Both the position numbers and the translations under genes were made by a program. Below, piece by piece: positions 39,110 through 51,123 of a stretch of DNA of 64,000 nt. Position 1 is the stretch's first letter, and every line of letters starts with the position of its first letter. This DNA is from Orthonyx spaldingii. Taxonomy: Eukaryota > Chordata > Aves > Passeriformes > Orthonychidae. The stretch is from contig VZTJ01001769.1 of the NCBI GenBank assembly GCA_013397795.1, positions 695,386-759,385 of the forward strand, given 5' to 3'. A model generated the notes under the pieces. That model saw only the letters and a program-made list of their open reading frames with translations. It was not told the origin of the DNA and did not search any database.

Positions 39110-39420
39110 AATTAGCAAGCTAACTTTCTTATAAATATGAGGAGGTGGGAAAAGAAGCAAACGAAAGGGGTTGGGGGCCAGATTATTTTTATTTTTTAAT
39201 TTGCATTCACCAGGAGAAAGATTTATGCATGAGATGCAAATTGCTATGCGTTATTTACACATCTGAAGAAAAACAAATCTTGAATGTAAATGCTTAGAGG
39301 GCATATTTTTAAATATGAAAGTGGTAATATTATTATAATGTTTATAACTCCCACACTGTTTAAAGGAGATTAAATTGGGGAAAAATGAGCCCTTTTATTT
39401 AAATTATAGAGTCCTCACTA
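39110..39420. promoter_or_regulatory. Candidate enhancer with paired POU octamers
   Basis: ATTTGCAT (39199-39206) and ATGCAAAT (39234-39241) are exact POU/OCT octamers in opposite orientation, 27 bases apart. Nearby are TTATGCATGAG, GTTATTTAC (forkhead-like) and a long AT-rich stretch with TTTAAATATG and TTAAATTATAG. No frame or repeat explains it. The octamers are directly visible; regulatory function is inference. Confidence 0.4.
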
Positions 39421-42400
39421 AATATTAGGGCAGAAATCAAATACAAACATCTGTGTGTTTCCATTCTTGAGAGTCTTTTAAAGCAATTTGTTCACCTTGC
39501 AGTTGGTCCTATCCAGAATATCCCAGTGGGTTAGCAACTGGAAAGGACAACAGTAAATTACAGCTTTTGTTTTTTTCCATTGTGAAATATTATGCATGTC
39601 TTCAGACAATTAACAAACAGAAGTACCATTTAAAAACAAGTCCATTCCAAAAGCAATCCAGACTGGCTAGTAAGATATATACGACCTGCAGCTGAACACT
39701 CTCCTGAGAATGAGGTGAATAGCACTGAAGCCTGCAATGACTGAACAAACAAAGCTAAAAACCAGAAAGAAAACAGCAAGAATGAGAAAAAGATGAGATA
39801 AGAGCAAATGATGGCACCTAGAAGACATAGCATTGCTTAGCTGATCCATATCATCAAAATGTGCATTTTCCAGTTCTCTTTGGAAAATTTAAAGGACTTC
39901 TGTGTACTAGCACTTCCCAATCTTTCATATACTCATTTCTGGAAGCAAAAAGCTATTATATATGTTTTTACCAAGAGAAAATCAAGGTAATAAGATGTAA
40001 GTTATCAAATCCATGTATGTGCTTGACTCCTGTCAGCTTCTAAAACCTTTGATTATCTGCACTGCAGACTCATTAAAAAGCAAAGAGGTTTGTGTGCCTT
40101 CACGTCCTTGCTACTTTTGTAAAAGCGACTTGCAATGCCGCCAACCTGAGGGGCTCAAAATTTGTGAGACTAGACTGCATAAGCTGAAAAACAACCATGG
40201 AATTGCCACTTTAGCTTCCTTTTTGACTTTGTGAGAGCTGGATGAAGGTTGTTCTTTTCCTTTAACTGCCCTGTATGAGATGCACTTTAGAGTCACCTTT
40301 CCTTTGTCAGAGCACATCTCACAAGTGGGCATGCTAGAGTGAGACCTGAGTATATTAAAACAAGTGTTCTTGTAACACCGAGCAGTGACTGCCCACAGCA
40401 ATCACTCTCAGGTAGCTCTGCCCACTGCAGAAAGAAATCAGTGGGAGTTCAAACTGTGTCCTGCAGGAGAAGGAACCTTGCAAGCACACATTTCGCAAAC
40501 TGAATCAAAACTTTCATATAGAACACCAAAAATTTAGCAGAGGGTTTAGAGAAGGAATGAGGCACTTTCGCTATCCTATTTCCTGTTAAATCAGACAAGG
40601 GAATTTCTAGTATGATTAAGAGTGGTCAAAATGAAAGGAAACCAAATCATTAGTAATGACCACTCACTTTTTCAATGTCAGTTCATAAAACCATTACAAC
40701 ATTAAAACCAAGTGAGAAAGCACTCACGTTTGCAGCCAAAGACGTGGAGCAGGGGTTTGTGGTTGTGGTTTTTATGGCTACTCACAAGGCTAATTCACGT
40801 CATGTTTTTGTTGATCTTTTAATATTTATGTCCAGATGCCACTGTAAGCTTCCAGATGTTTTTGTACAGACATCAAAAATGTTTGCATAGTAATTACTGA
40901 AAGAAAGTTTGAGGCATTTTCAAAAGGCTGAGAATGACAAAAGACAAAGTGGTTTTTGTTGCTAAAAGATTTTTCCCTGTTTCTTCTCTAATTTTTATTT
41001 TATTATTACTATTTTCTATTATTGTTATTTCTTTATAGACCATTTTTCAGCCTACTAACCAAAAGCGGAACCTTTTCCATCTACTCTGAGTGTCCTGTTT
41101 ACGTGCTGCCTCTGGTTTCTCTTGTCAGATGATTCCTACATTTTCTAACAAGTACAAATAATTGAATACCTTCATAGGTGAGGGTGATCTATCCCTATAA
41201 CTTAATCACTCATTCAATCTCCACTGGCCATAGAGGACTCTGAGGTTTATGCCACAAATATTCCTCTACAAAAGACAAGAGACTGAAGGAGCAGGAGCTA
41301 GTATGTGCATGCTGGCCTTTTGGGTTCAGTCCTGAAGCAGTGGGCTCTGCCTTCCTGCCTGGTGTCACAGCACAGTCCTTTAGTAAACTTCACAGACACC
41401 CCTGAGGGAGGAGGTGGAAGTGAGCTGCCTGTCTCTGCTTTCACTGCACCACAGTTCTGGCTCACAGAAAGAGCCTGTTGCCCCAGAGCATCTGCTTCCA
41501 AGAGTAGATATGCAACTAAAACGGAGCCATTGTAGTGCATTCAGGCTAATTAGGAAATTATCTAACACTTGTAAGTGTCTGCAGGGAAGGGAGTCCTAGG
41601 AAGTCAGTGCTGGACTGCAGACAGGGATTCTAGATGAGATGCAGACTGTATGGGTGGGAGTTAGGTGGCCTTAAACTCTTCAAGTTATGTGTTCTGGCAA
41701 CCTCATGCTTCCCTGTGTTTCTGTATTGTGTTGGGAAAAAAACCCCAAACGCCTAAAAGGAAATGTAATCCACATGCCAAGTGTGGAGGAAAATAAACAA
41801 AACCTACCATAATGCTGGTAATTATATCATATGCTAGAACAACACAGTGAAAAAAGACTCATATTCCTCTAGAGTGAGAAGATAACACAGTGGGGTGATT
41901 TGTTTCGCACCAATGCTCTAAGTGACTGTCCAGCTGCCAGTTTCAGTGGCTTCTGCAAGAGAAAACAGGCAGGCTTGTTCTTTATACACTGAGTGTTTGC
42001 TGCACTACATATTTTGGTCCCAAAAATATTCACCAAGAGTTTTGCCAGTGAGTTCAATGGGGCAAAGATTTTCCTTTGGCCAGCAGCAGCAGCATCAGCT
42101 TCAGACAACCACACTGCTCTTGTGAACTGCTGTGTCCCTGGATTTGCCCACAGAGCTCCACAGAGACAGAGGTGGGTGGCAAACACAACTGCATGAGTTA
42201 TATTTGTATTTAGTCAGCTACAAGTGAAATTACACCATAATGTACTTAGGGAAGGATTTTTCACTAAGAAACAAATATTAAAGTGTGAGAATGTTTGTCA
42301 ATATTTTCTGTTAATTGAGTAAGGATTGGAAACATATATCTACATCCTAGACGGCAGTGTGAAGTGAAGATAGCCAATCACTCTAAACTGGCTTAGATAC

Positions 42401-42665
42401 TAGAAGAAATATGTTTGGAGCAGCATTATTTCAAACTCCCACTCAGTTAAAACTAGCTCAGGCATCTCCCTCAGTTACCTTGTAACCTGCAGTATATTCT
42501 GATGCTTTGACATGGAGAGAAATTACAGAGAGCAAACAGCTGGGAAACTATAAGATAAATTTAAAGTTACTTTTTAGAAAAATATACCAGAACTTGCTAG
42601 AGAAATTATTTCCTATGCACATTTTTCCTAGTCTCAGCTCAACTTTTTAACTCAAAAATTATGTT

Positions 42666-42686
42666 AAAAAAAAAAAACAAAAAAAA
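42666..42686. repeat. A-rich tract
   Basis: Two A runs separated by a single C. Low complexity; no retroposon body with target-site duplication was identified beside it. Confidence 0.8.
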
Positions 42687-43522
42687 CCCAAAAAGAATTA
42701 ATCTGATTAGCATCAGCAAATTCATGCATATATTATTTAGCACTGCTACTGTCAAATGTCTTCTTAAATTCATAAAACCAAACACAAAGACTTCTAAATG
42801 CAATCTGCAACCTTTAAAAGGCAAAACAAAATTAAACCACATCTGAAAACTGTGGGTCAGGTGTTCATGTGTTGAGAATCACTGCGGTTTCCTTAAGTCC
42901 CGTGAAGCAAATTTCCCACACATCAGCCACAAAAAGCTGTAATGAGTTACACCAGTCATTGTATTCACTTAAATAAAGGAAGCTACTCACGAGCCTTCCT
43001 GGAACTAGTGATTTTCAGGCAAATCAGGTGTCTTACCTAAATGAGTTACCCACAGAATTTATGGACTTCATCTTAGAAACACAACCACCCCTGGAAGCTG
43101 CACTGACTGTAGTTACTGCCAACACTGACCATAAAACTCCATTTTATGATTCTAAGCAGCAGAACTACCTATTCACCTTTTGTTGCTTGGCATTTGCTAA
43201 TGATTAGTCCAGAGTCAAGAGAACAATTTTTTCCCATAACACCAGCTTGAAACAAGTTGCATTTTTGCCTCTGTTTATTACAATTATTTTTTTTTTATCT
43301 TCCCTTGAAACATCAGGCTTTGATCACTGTCAGGGACTGATTAATGAGCAAGATGGACATGAGATGTCCTCTGGGAAGGCAATTCTTGTGATTCATTTAC
43401 AGTGGTGACATCTGTTTGGTGACTTTAAGGGCCCATTTCATCATACAATAGTGGCCAAGAGACATGTCCCCGGAAATCTATATTTGTCATACGGGAAGCA
43501 AGACAAAAGTTTACCTAGCAAA

Positions 43523-43636
43523 ACTGCCAAGGGAAGTGCTGGAGTTTAATCATGAACAGGGTGGTAGTGCTGGGTTGACAGCTGGACTAGATGACCTTAA
43601 AGGTCTTTTCCAACCCTGACAAATCTATGATTCTAT
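43523..43636 (+). mobile_element. CR1 LINE 3' end fragment
   Basis: The sequence reads through the known 3' region of avian CR1 elements: a CCAAGGGAAGTGCTGGAGT block, then AGCTGGACTAGATGACCTT, AAAGGTCTTTTCCAACC, and the octamer-type tail CTATGATTCTAT at 43625-43636. Compared with the usual CR1 3' region, sequence between the first block and the GGACTAGATGA block appears shortened, so this is a 5'-truncated and probably internally deleted relic with no coding capacity. CR1 is a non-LTR retrotransposon that inserts by target-primed reverse transcription and, characteristically, ends in short octamer repeats instead of poly-A. This is the only clear CR1 copy I found. Confidence 0.9.
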
Positions 43637-44360
43637 TTATGACTACTCTGTCTGCTTTGGTCTTGCCCAGTGCTCCCAACTTGCCATGGCAAGCAGTTTG
43701 ACCAAGGCTCAAAATGAAGGGCATGTGCACATGCTGAAAGCCTAAATAATCATGTAAATGGTTCATTTAGTAATGTCTCCTTCCTTTGTTTTATAGTGTT
43801 TCTGATAACAGTGTTTAGCAATGAAAAATAAGTTGCACTATAACATCAGTAACCACAGGATTAAAGTGACTGAAGCTCCTTTAAACAAAGGACACCAAGG
43901 AGATATAGGCTCATCTGTAGCTGTGCATGAAAATTACCCCAATTCTTCCTTACCTTTGCCTTTGCAACTTCTAATCAGGCAGGAGGTCATAAAAGAGGCC
44001 AAGGTGTACATGGTCTGGTAGGATAAAGCTGCCTGGAGAGTCACATGAAAGAAGGGAGCTACATCTCTAGGCTGCAGTTAAAAATCACGTCTTTTTTAAT
44101 CAGGAGTCTGTCCTGGATGTATCACAGCATCAGCATCCCTCTTCTGTGTCATGACCCTCAGGAGAGTCTTTCACATGTGTTGAGCCATTGTGGCACAGCT
44201 CAGGGGAGGGACCACAGCAGGGTCCTCTGCAAACACTGGAGATATAGTCCAGGGAACAGCAGGTCAAGGGGGAAAGGACTGTGCAGCCCTCTGTTACAGC
44301 CCTGCATGGTTTATCTCTTATTTTCTTACTGGTTCATAAAGGCATTTTAAAACTTTCAAA

Positions 44361-44391
44361 GGGGGGGTGGGGGGAGTGGGGTAGAAAAGGG
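44361..44391 (+). repeat. G-quadruplex-type G runs
   Basis: Runs of 7, 6, 4 and 3 G separated by T, AGT and TAGAAAA. The first three runs alone supply at least four G-triplets with short loops, satisfying the usual quadruplex pattern. Confidence 0.75.
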
Positions 44392-44859
44392 ATAAAAAAT
44401 AGCTTTAATTGCAAATAGTGGCATAAAACCTGTGCCATTCAGTCAGCGTTTTTCTACCAGGTAGTAACTTAACTGGCTGTTTTTATAAACTATTGCCTTG
44501 CCCTGTTAGATTCAATATCTGTCACATGATTAATGTGCTGGTGTCTTATTAACTGCTGTGTTAGAGGAGCTTCTGTATTCACCATCACCCCCCTTCTCTC
44601 ACCCTTTTTGTAAAAACCTCAGTGCAATCCTGCTGCTCTGACTGGAGGGTACTGCACCTTCCAACAAAACATCATAAAGAGCAAAGAATTACCATTTCCA
44701 AGTAATCCATCCCATAAATCAACCCTCACATTTTGTTCTGAGGATTGTGAGGGACTCTGTGAGCTCTCCCTGTGTTCTCATTCACAAGACTGTCTTCAGA
44801 AGGAAGAATAGCAAAATAAAGGGGGTGGGGAAGAAATCAGGAATGGCTAAATCATTTCA

Positions 44860-45090
44860 GCATCTGATTGATCTTATCTGGACCTCCCTGGCTGCAACAA
44901 TAATTTGAGACTGTTGAAAATTGCCACCTTATCTGATTGGTGGTCTTACCAGCTGCTATTTTATCGGGGCCCAGCTGGATGAGGAAAGCAGGATGTGGCA
45001 CGACCTTGGTATCTCAGCGCCTGACCTCAATATCTAATCAGTCGGATGTCTCGCTGAGGCTGCCTCGGGATGCTGTGCATGTCCCCTCTG
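44860..45090. promoter_or_regulatory. Candidate GATA/E-box enhancer block
   Basis: TTATCT (AGATAA on minus, a GATA site) occurs at 44874-44879 and 44929-44934. ATCTGATTG occurs twice (44862-44870, 44931-44939), the second reading into ATTGG (CCAAT on minus). CAGCTG E-boxes sit at 44950-44955 and 44972-44977. About six CpGs are retained in 44960-45080, well above the neighbourhood. No repeat signature was seen, and the frame at 44937-45185 (82 codons) has no known domain. The clustering suggests an enhancer of the GATA/bHLH type; this is inference. Confidence 0.4.
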
Positions 45091-46084
45091 GCACCAATTC
45101 GTTCAAAAGATGTTTGCTTCACACTGGTGTTAGCCCCCAGCACACAGGCACAGAGCACATCCCAGCACATCACTGCCCTGCCTGATGATGCTGCAGCACC
45201 TGAGGTTTAAGATGCTTTTCTGTAAAGCTTTGGCAGCCGTTCTCCCATAAAGCTTAGTTTGCAGGACTGCACACAGTTAGGAACATGTCAGCATCCTGCT
45301 GGTACTGCAACCAAGGCAAAGCAAGTCCTCCACATTCATTTCATTGGCTTTGTGTATGCCGTACAGTAACATCCGTCAGCACAGGGAATGTTACCGGCAG
45401 AGCGGCGCAACACAGCCACTGCCACATAGACCGTAAAAGGAAGAAAATTAGTTTTGTTCCTTCAGACTCGAAATTGAAGGGAAAGGCTTTTACCCTAGTT
45501 GTTTGGGGTTTTTTAGCTTTTACCGTAATAGCCATTAGCTGCATGTCTGGGGAAAGCATTCCACCTCACTGTATTCAGACAAAGACAGAATTACACTTGT
45601 AAGAATCCCACCAAGGCAAGGTTATAGTGTCTGTTAGCCCCAGGGCTTTCCCTCAGTGCTGAAGAGGAGAAACTCCCTTTCCATTCCATTGGAGGCGCAG
45701 GGTGTCTTCACAGCACCTGTGATCCTCTGTCCAAAGGAACAGTAAGTGGAATCATAGCCAGACATTCATCAGCCCTACTCTTCCTTTTCTCCTTCACTTT
45801 TCTTCTTGCTGTGCCTGCAGGAGAGCCTCCACTCTGACAAGGTCCTGCAGGAAGTTAAATTCTTTGGGCAAGTCCCTGGGACACTTCCCCCAGGTCACCT
45901 CCTGCTCTCCTGGCTGCTTGATCTTCCACAGTGGTAGATGCTGCTTGAGGAATTACCTCTCAAAACAGCAGTCATTGCCATAACTCTGTGCTGCCCCATT
46001 CAACAGGAACAGTATGAATAGCATGACGGGGGAAAAATCTGGGCTTGACCCACCTCAGGTATCACAGATCAACAAGGGAAAAGA

Positions 46085-46140
46085 TTGCAAAAAATGAAAC
46101 CTGGAGCACAGAGAAATTAACCACCCAAAGAGGATCAGAG
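46085..46140 (+). repeat. Possible MIR/L3-like scrap
   Basis: AATGAAACCTGGAGCACAGAG then AAATTAACCACCCAAAG resembles the core GGAAACTGAGGCACAGAG followed by RAGTTAAGTRACTTGCCCAAG. Short, so a chance match remains possible. Confidence 0.4.
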
Positions 46141-46826
46141 CACTCTAGCATGTCATTTCTAAACCAGAAAATTTATAATTTCTGTTTCAGTTTAATGCCT
46201 TTTAATTCCTTTATGTGTATACATTTATTATACAGATTTTTTTTTTAAAAGGTTGAAACTAGAATCAAAGATTTTCATTCTCTTAAACCTTTGGTACGAT
46301 CCTAATTTTTTTTTCCCCCTTTTCCCGGAATTACTATGTGTTTGTTTGTTCCTGTTCCATTTAACAGAATTTAATGCAGAATTTCTCATAAAACAGCAAC
46401 TTCCTTCCCAATTAGCTCCATCCATCACCTCTGCTGCATGTGGTGACTGCTAACAGGAGTCTTGGACGTGCTCTTTTCACATCAGGATCATACACAAAAC
46501 CTGGTGTTTCTGCACACAGGATGTATGAGAAAAAGGTGTCAGTTTTATACCAAAAGAAGCCTCTCACAAGGTTTTACTCTGGGAGTAAATTTCCCTGTGC
46601 AGCGAATAAGGGATTATAGCAGGGGAGTCCATCAGGGGAAAAAATGGACTAGTGCATTCTTTGGCCAAGCCTTGGTTTACTATTGCTGTTCCAAAATGCC
46701 TGAACATCAAAATCCATGATGTCCGTGCCAGCCTCGGAATTTAAAGTTCAGAGACCTATGTAAGTCTTTGAGGCAGTGCAAAGTTTATTTTTAATGTTGC
46801 TAGATTTTTTTTCCCTTGTCCCTTAA

Positions 46827-46896
46827 GTAGTAGTAGTAATAATAATAATAATAATAATAAATAATAATGAAGAAGAAGAAGATGATGATGATGATT
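46827..46896. repeat. Compound triplet microsatellite
   Basis: TAG units pass into TAA/AAT units (about 10), then GAA units (about 4), then GAT units (about 4). Successive single-base shifts of the motif within one 70-bp array point to stepwise mutation and expansion of a triplet repeat. Confidence 0.95.
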
Positions 46897-47569
46897 ACCA
46901 AGAAGATAAGAATTTCTTATACGTTTTTGTTCTATTTGGGCTTTACTTCCACTGTGGCTGAGCAGAATTACAGGGTTTGTTAAAGCCAGATTTAAATGCC
47001 TTTAAGGTAGAGCAGTTGCAAAATAATAATTACTTTATTTTGACAAATAAAAAATATTTTGTGTGTTTGGTTGTTTACTAAAAGAAACAGAGTGTGACAA
47101 TACTTGTGGCTTGCAATAGCAATCTTATCAAGGCAGGGCTGCCCGCTGCCCCCCAGCTGCACACAGAGCACAGCCCTGGACAACATTCCTGCATTCGTGA
47201 GGACGTTGCAGCAAATTCCAGTCCAAATAAAGCCACAGAACAGATAAGCAATTCCACCTCAACACACACAGATGTAATGCACAAAAATGTCCCCATATCA
47301 GGACCTCGATAACAAACCAGAGGATGCAGCCAAGTGCATCTTACTTGATTGACAATACGTAACAGCTTGCCTTGGTGTATTCTTTAGGAGAAGCAAAACA
47401 TACAATTAAATAAAACTTGTTACTAAAAACAATCCCCTCCTCCCCCGAGAATAGATGTCAAACTCTGACTAGATAAATGTGGTATTTCAGGTGGAAAATT
47501 GAATGGACTTAATAGAAGTAATATGTACAGTTGGTCCTGGAAGAGCTTATAGACTGTAAATATTGCTCA

Positions 47570-47960
47570 CTGCTGATGCTAACACAATGATGAATGTATC
47601 AAAATATTACTATCAAAAGACTGCTGGAATAGATTTGCAATGTTGTGGAAAGCGTGAAGGGAGGTAGCTGTCCTTCCCATGGCTTTATATTAATCTGGGT
47701 ACTGGCTGATAGCAGGGGCCATGAGCACTATAATTAGATTTTGGAAATGTATATAGAGAGGAGGAAATGGAATAATTAAGGTAAGCTATCAGATGCCTGT
47801 CCTCATCCTTTTTAAACAAGCCCGAAATATACTCTGCACTCGTTCAGCATGCAACCTTCAAGGGGAAAGGTGTCAGACACTGTAATTGGTAGAACTTGAA
47901 TGCTGCTGTACTGGTGTCCCTTTTTTAAGGAAACCTATTTTCCACACCAAAATTGATCTG
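47570..47960. promoter_or_regulatory. Candidate regulatory block
   Basis: Complex AT-rich sequence with ACTATAATTAGATTTTGG, GGAATAATTAAGGTAAGC and CTGTAATTGGTAG homeodomain-type words and a CCCGAAATATACTC stretch with retained CpGs. No open frame of note. Weak inference from texture only. Confidence 0.25.
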
Positions 47961-48469
47961 GCAAGGTTGTTATCTCATAATGCACACCTAGAGAGGTACT
48001 ATGAGGCCTGAAGGTAGGAAATAGCAGGACACTTCACAGCCTCTGTGCTGCACCCTCTCTGGGGGAAATCACTGCTGAGGTAACAGACAGGCTACATGGT
48101 GAAATAAATGTACATGTATGTGGAGAGTTTGGGGCTCCCTTTTAAACACATGGGTAAGGTGCAAAAAGTGCTAATGGGATGGCACCTGGATGGGTCTGAC
48201 AGCTGAACTAGGTGAGCCTTTGCTTCCCCTTCTGGTAGGTGAGAGAGCACCTGAAGGGCACACTAGTTTTTTTTTATTACCCTGCCCTTTTTGAACAACA
48301 GAGAACATCCAGGGAACCTCAACAAACACACAAAAAAAGAAAAATTTTGGTGTGGAAAATTATTTGACATTATTTTTAAATATTTAAAGGACACTGCCTG
48401 CTGATTTGGAAATCCAGTGAATAATTTAATACTGTTTGACAGAATCTCTTTGGGTCAATTATTCAGTAA

Positions 48470-48640
48470 GTGGATTAATATATTCTGACTAAAACAAAGC
48501 ACATTGCATTTTGGCGGGCATATCTCATTACATCACATATTCCATGTCACATTGCATTCCAGAGGATGCCAGCATAATAAAATGGGGCAATTTGAATTAG
48601 ACAATACAATCAGAATAATTTCCAAATATTTTTCCAAACC
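48470..48640. promoter_or_regulatory. Candidate regulatory block
   Basis: Contains CATTGCATTTTGGCGGGC (a TTTGGCGGG word close to an E2F site), CATTACATCACATATTCC and CAATTTGAATTAGACAATAC (SOX-like ACAAT). Not explained by a repeat or frame. Inference only. Confidence 0.25.
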
Positions 48641-50304
48641 TTTCTATTCTTGTTTCTCTACCTGATCTGTCTATATTTATCTGCTGAAAAAGGGAAATAA
48701 CCCCAGCAAGAGATCTGATCAACTTATTTTTAAAAAATCTTGTTGAAAACTGCCAGCAACTCCTGACCTCATTATAACCCTAAGCATCTTATCTATACCA
48801 AACACTTTAATTTTAGAATAGCATCTTTAAAGCCCCAGGGGAAGAGCAAGAGCATCTCTTGATGCTTGACAGCAATTTGCTAACACTGACATGGTCCAAA
48901 ACAGATATTCTTATCAAATCGTTCCCAGGAAAGTAGCTGTAATATAGGATCTCAAGGGCAATGGGGATACAGTACAGGTTAAAAAAAGAAGGATCCTTAG
49001 GATTTTGAGAGATATGTAGAAGGCTTCAGAGACAACAGCTGTCTCACACCAGGGAGGGTTTTATAGACAAAATTGGAATGGAGGGTCCTGCTTATGTTTC
49101 AAATCATAAACAGACACTCCTCCCTCTCCTGTACTTCCACTTTTCCTTCTTCCCCAACATGCATTGAAGAAGTAGGTGGGACTTCATTTCCAAAATTCCA
49201 TAGTGCTAGGTGCAGATGACATATATTTCAGTAAAGCTATTTAAAATTTGAAATTTTTATTTTGTGGGGAATTCTCAGATTCTTCAATATTCTTTCAAGT
49301 AGAATGGGGATAAAAAAATCAAAAATCTCATCCCTTTACTGTGAAATAGAATATTCCAAAAGCAATTCTATGTCTATGCATTTTTTATAATTGCAGTATG
49401 AATATTGCAACGTGGTGTAAAACCCAAAACTATGCTGTGGAGGACAAATACCCAATTTTGTGGGAGTGATCTGAGTATAACACGATATTTACTTCATTAA
49501 AGTGAGATATTTCTGAAAAAGGCTTCCATTCCCTGCAGTCAGCATGTTCTGACCAAATCCCTTTGCCAGCTCAAAATTGTAAAGACAGATATGCAAATAT
49601 GCATATCTGAAGGTCTGAATAAAATCAGAACAAAAATCATTACAAAAATAAAAGGTACCTGCTCCTCTGCTCTCACAGCTGCATTCAGCAAAATCTACTA
49701 CTTAAAAAGGCTAGGATGGCACTTGGCCTTGCCCAGCAGCTGTTTTAACAGAGCAAAAAGCACATCTAGGAAAAAAAGATGAATTTTCTTCTGATTATTT
49801 CCTAAGGGTGACTCAACAGGAATTTTTCTTACTATACTCATCAATGAAAGCAGGGGTGAGGTCAAGATAAAGCCCCAGAGAAGCTTGTAAGATTAGTTAT
49901 GAGGAGTCCCTGAATGTTTAATGCAGATCAGCACTAAAAAGTCCTCACGCTCTTGTGCATCTTTGCCAGACTATCTGAACAATCTCTTCTCCAGAACTGT
50001 ATGGGAACCTGTCTTCTTCAAGTCTCCAGCATGAGGCCAGGAATCCTTCCTGCAGCCCCATTATTCAAAACTGCTAAGGTCACAAGACCTTCTCACACTC
50101 TTACAGGATCAAAAAAAGAGAGTCAAAGGCAATTCAAGACAAAAAACAAAACTCAAACCAACCTTCAAAATCCAAACAAGCTGTGATGAGAAAATGACCA
50201 GGCTTTTAGACTAGTCAAATTTCATTATCCATTTCTTTGTGTTTTGTGTTAGAAATCACAATACAGTATAGTGATGCTTCATGCTGGTCATTTTGAACAT
50301 CCAA

Positions 50305-50400
50305 AATTCTTTTTCCTGTTCTACTAACTGGGAAATGGAGGCAAAGAGAAAGTCATCCATCTAAGAGCTTAGAGGTTAGTGACACAAACCTACACAGGGC
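50305..50400 (+). repeat. MIR/L3-like ancient repeat scrap
   Basis: TTCTACTAACTGGGAAATGGAGGCAAAGAGAAAG followed by TCATCCATC mirrors the core ATTTTACAGATGGGGAAACTGAGGCACAGAGAGG. Diverged old copy. Confidence 0.5.
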
Positions 50401-51010
50401 TTGCAGCTTTAGCTGTTGGCAAGGTTTGAGGTTGGAGTGGCTGACATGAAGCCCTCAGACCTGCACTGACAGATGGCAGTGCTTCCACAGACAAACTTCC
50501 ACATTCCAGACACCCCCCAAGGAGCTCCTTTGCAGCAAGGTAACTACTAACAAGCACTGATGAAAAGGTACAGCCTGAGTTCTCCTTCAGACTCTTCAGT
50601 AATAAACATTAATATTGAAAACCCCATAACCACCTAAAAATGCATAACATCAAGGCCTCCTATGCTTGACTTTTATGCACATAACTTCACTCCAAGTCAG
50701 CCTCATTAAGCCTAGCTGAATAATTCGAATTCTCAAGTGTTTGGAAGGTTGAGAATTGAATAAACATAGCAGAAAGCTCACATATCCTCCTTACATTTTT
50801 AAAACGTGCTTCCAAAGAGATGTTACAAGAAATATTTTAAAGACAATAGTTGAATAGGCTGAGATGAGAAAACATATGCTACCAGGAACCTCGTCTGATG
50901 TATGAGGGGTATTAAAGTATAGGGAAATGCAGTTGAACTAATTTCTAAATTTGCTAAATTCTGTCATGTCACACTGAAGGAGACAGAAATTTATTACACA
51001 AAAGGTTAAA

Positions 51011-51052
51011 ATATACATGCATACATATACACACACACATACATATATATAC
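51011..51052. repeat. CA/TA compound microsatellite
   Basis: ATACATGCATACATATA words, then a CA run, then CATACATATATATA. Confidence 0.9.
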
Positions 51053-51123
51053 TTTGAACAGCTCCTGCAGGCAAATGCAGAAGGTGCTGTGTGGTCCCCC
51101 TGACTCCTGGAAGGACAGAGCCT

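Larger units (their letters stand above)
39421..44859. other. Non-coding sequence with one CR1 copy
   Basis: Unique sequence with short chance frames (maximum about 105 codons). It holds an A-rich tract (42666-42686), a short CAG run (42081-42093), the CR1 fragment (43523-43636) and a G-rich quadruplex-type motif (44361-44391). No gene features were recognised. Confidence 0.65.
45091..50999. other. Non-coding sequence, no gene seen
   Basis: Unique sequence with short frames only. It includes a locally CpG-retaining patch (45355-45434), a MIR-like scrap (46085-46140), the triplet microsatellite (46827-46896), two complex AT-rich blocks (47570-47960, 48470-48640) and another MIR-like scrap (50305-50400). 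No RNA gene or promoter could be assigned. Confidence 0.6.

Noticed and set aside
48160..48240. Possible second CR1 piece (TCTGACAGCTGAACTAGGTGAGCC)
   Set aside because: Only the GACAGCTGRACTAGRTGA-like word is suggestive; the following CR1 tail (CTTTTCCAACC, ATTCTATGA) is missing.
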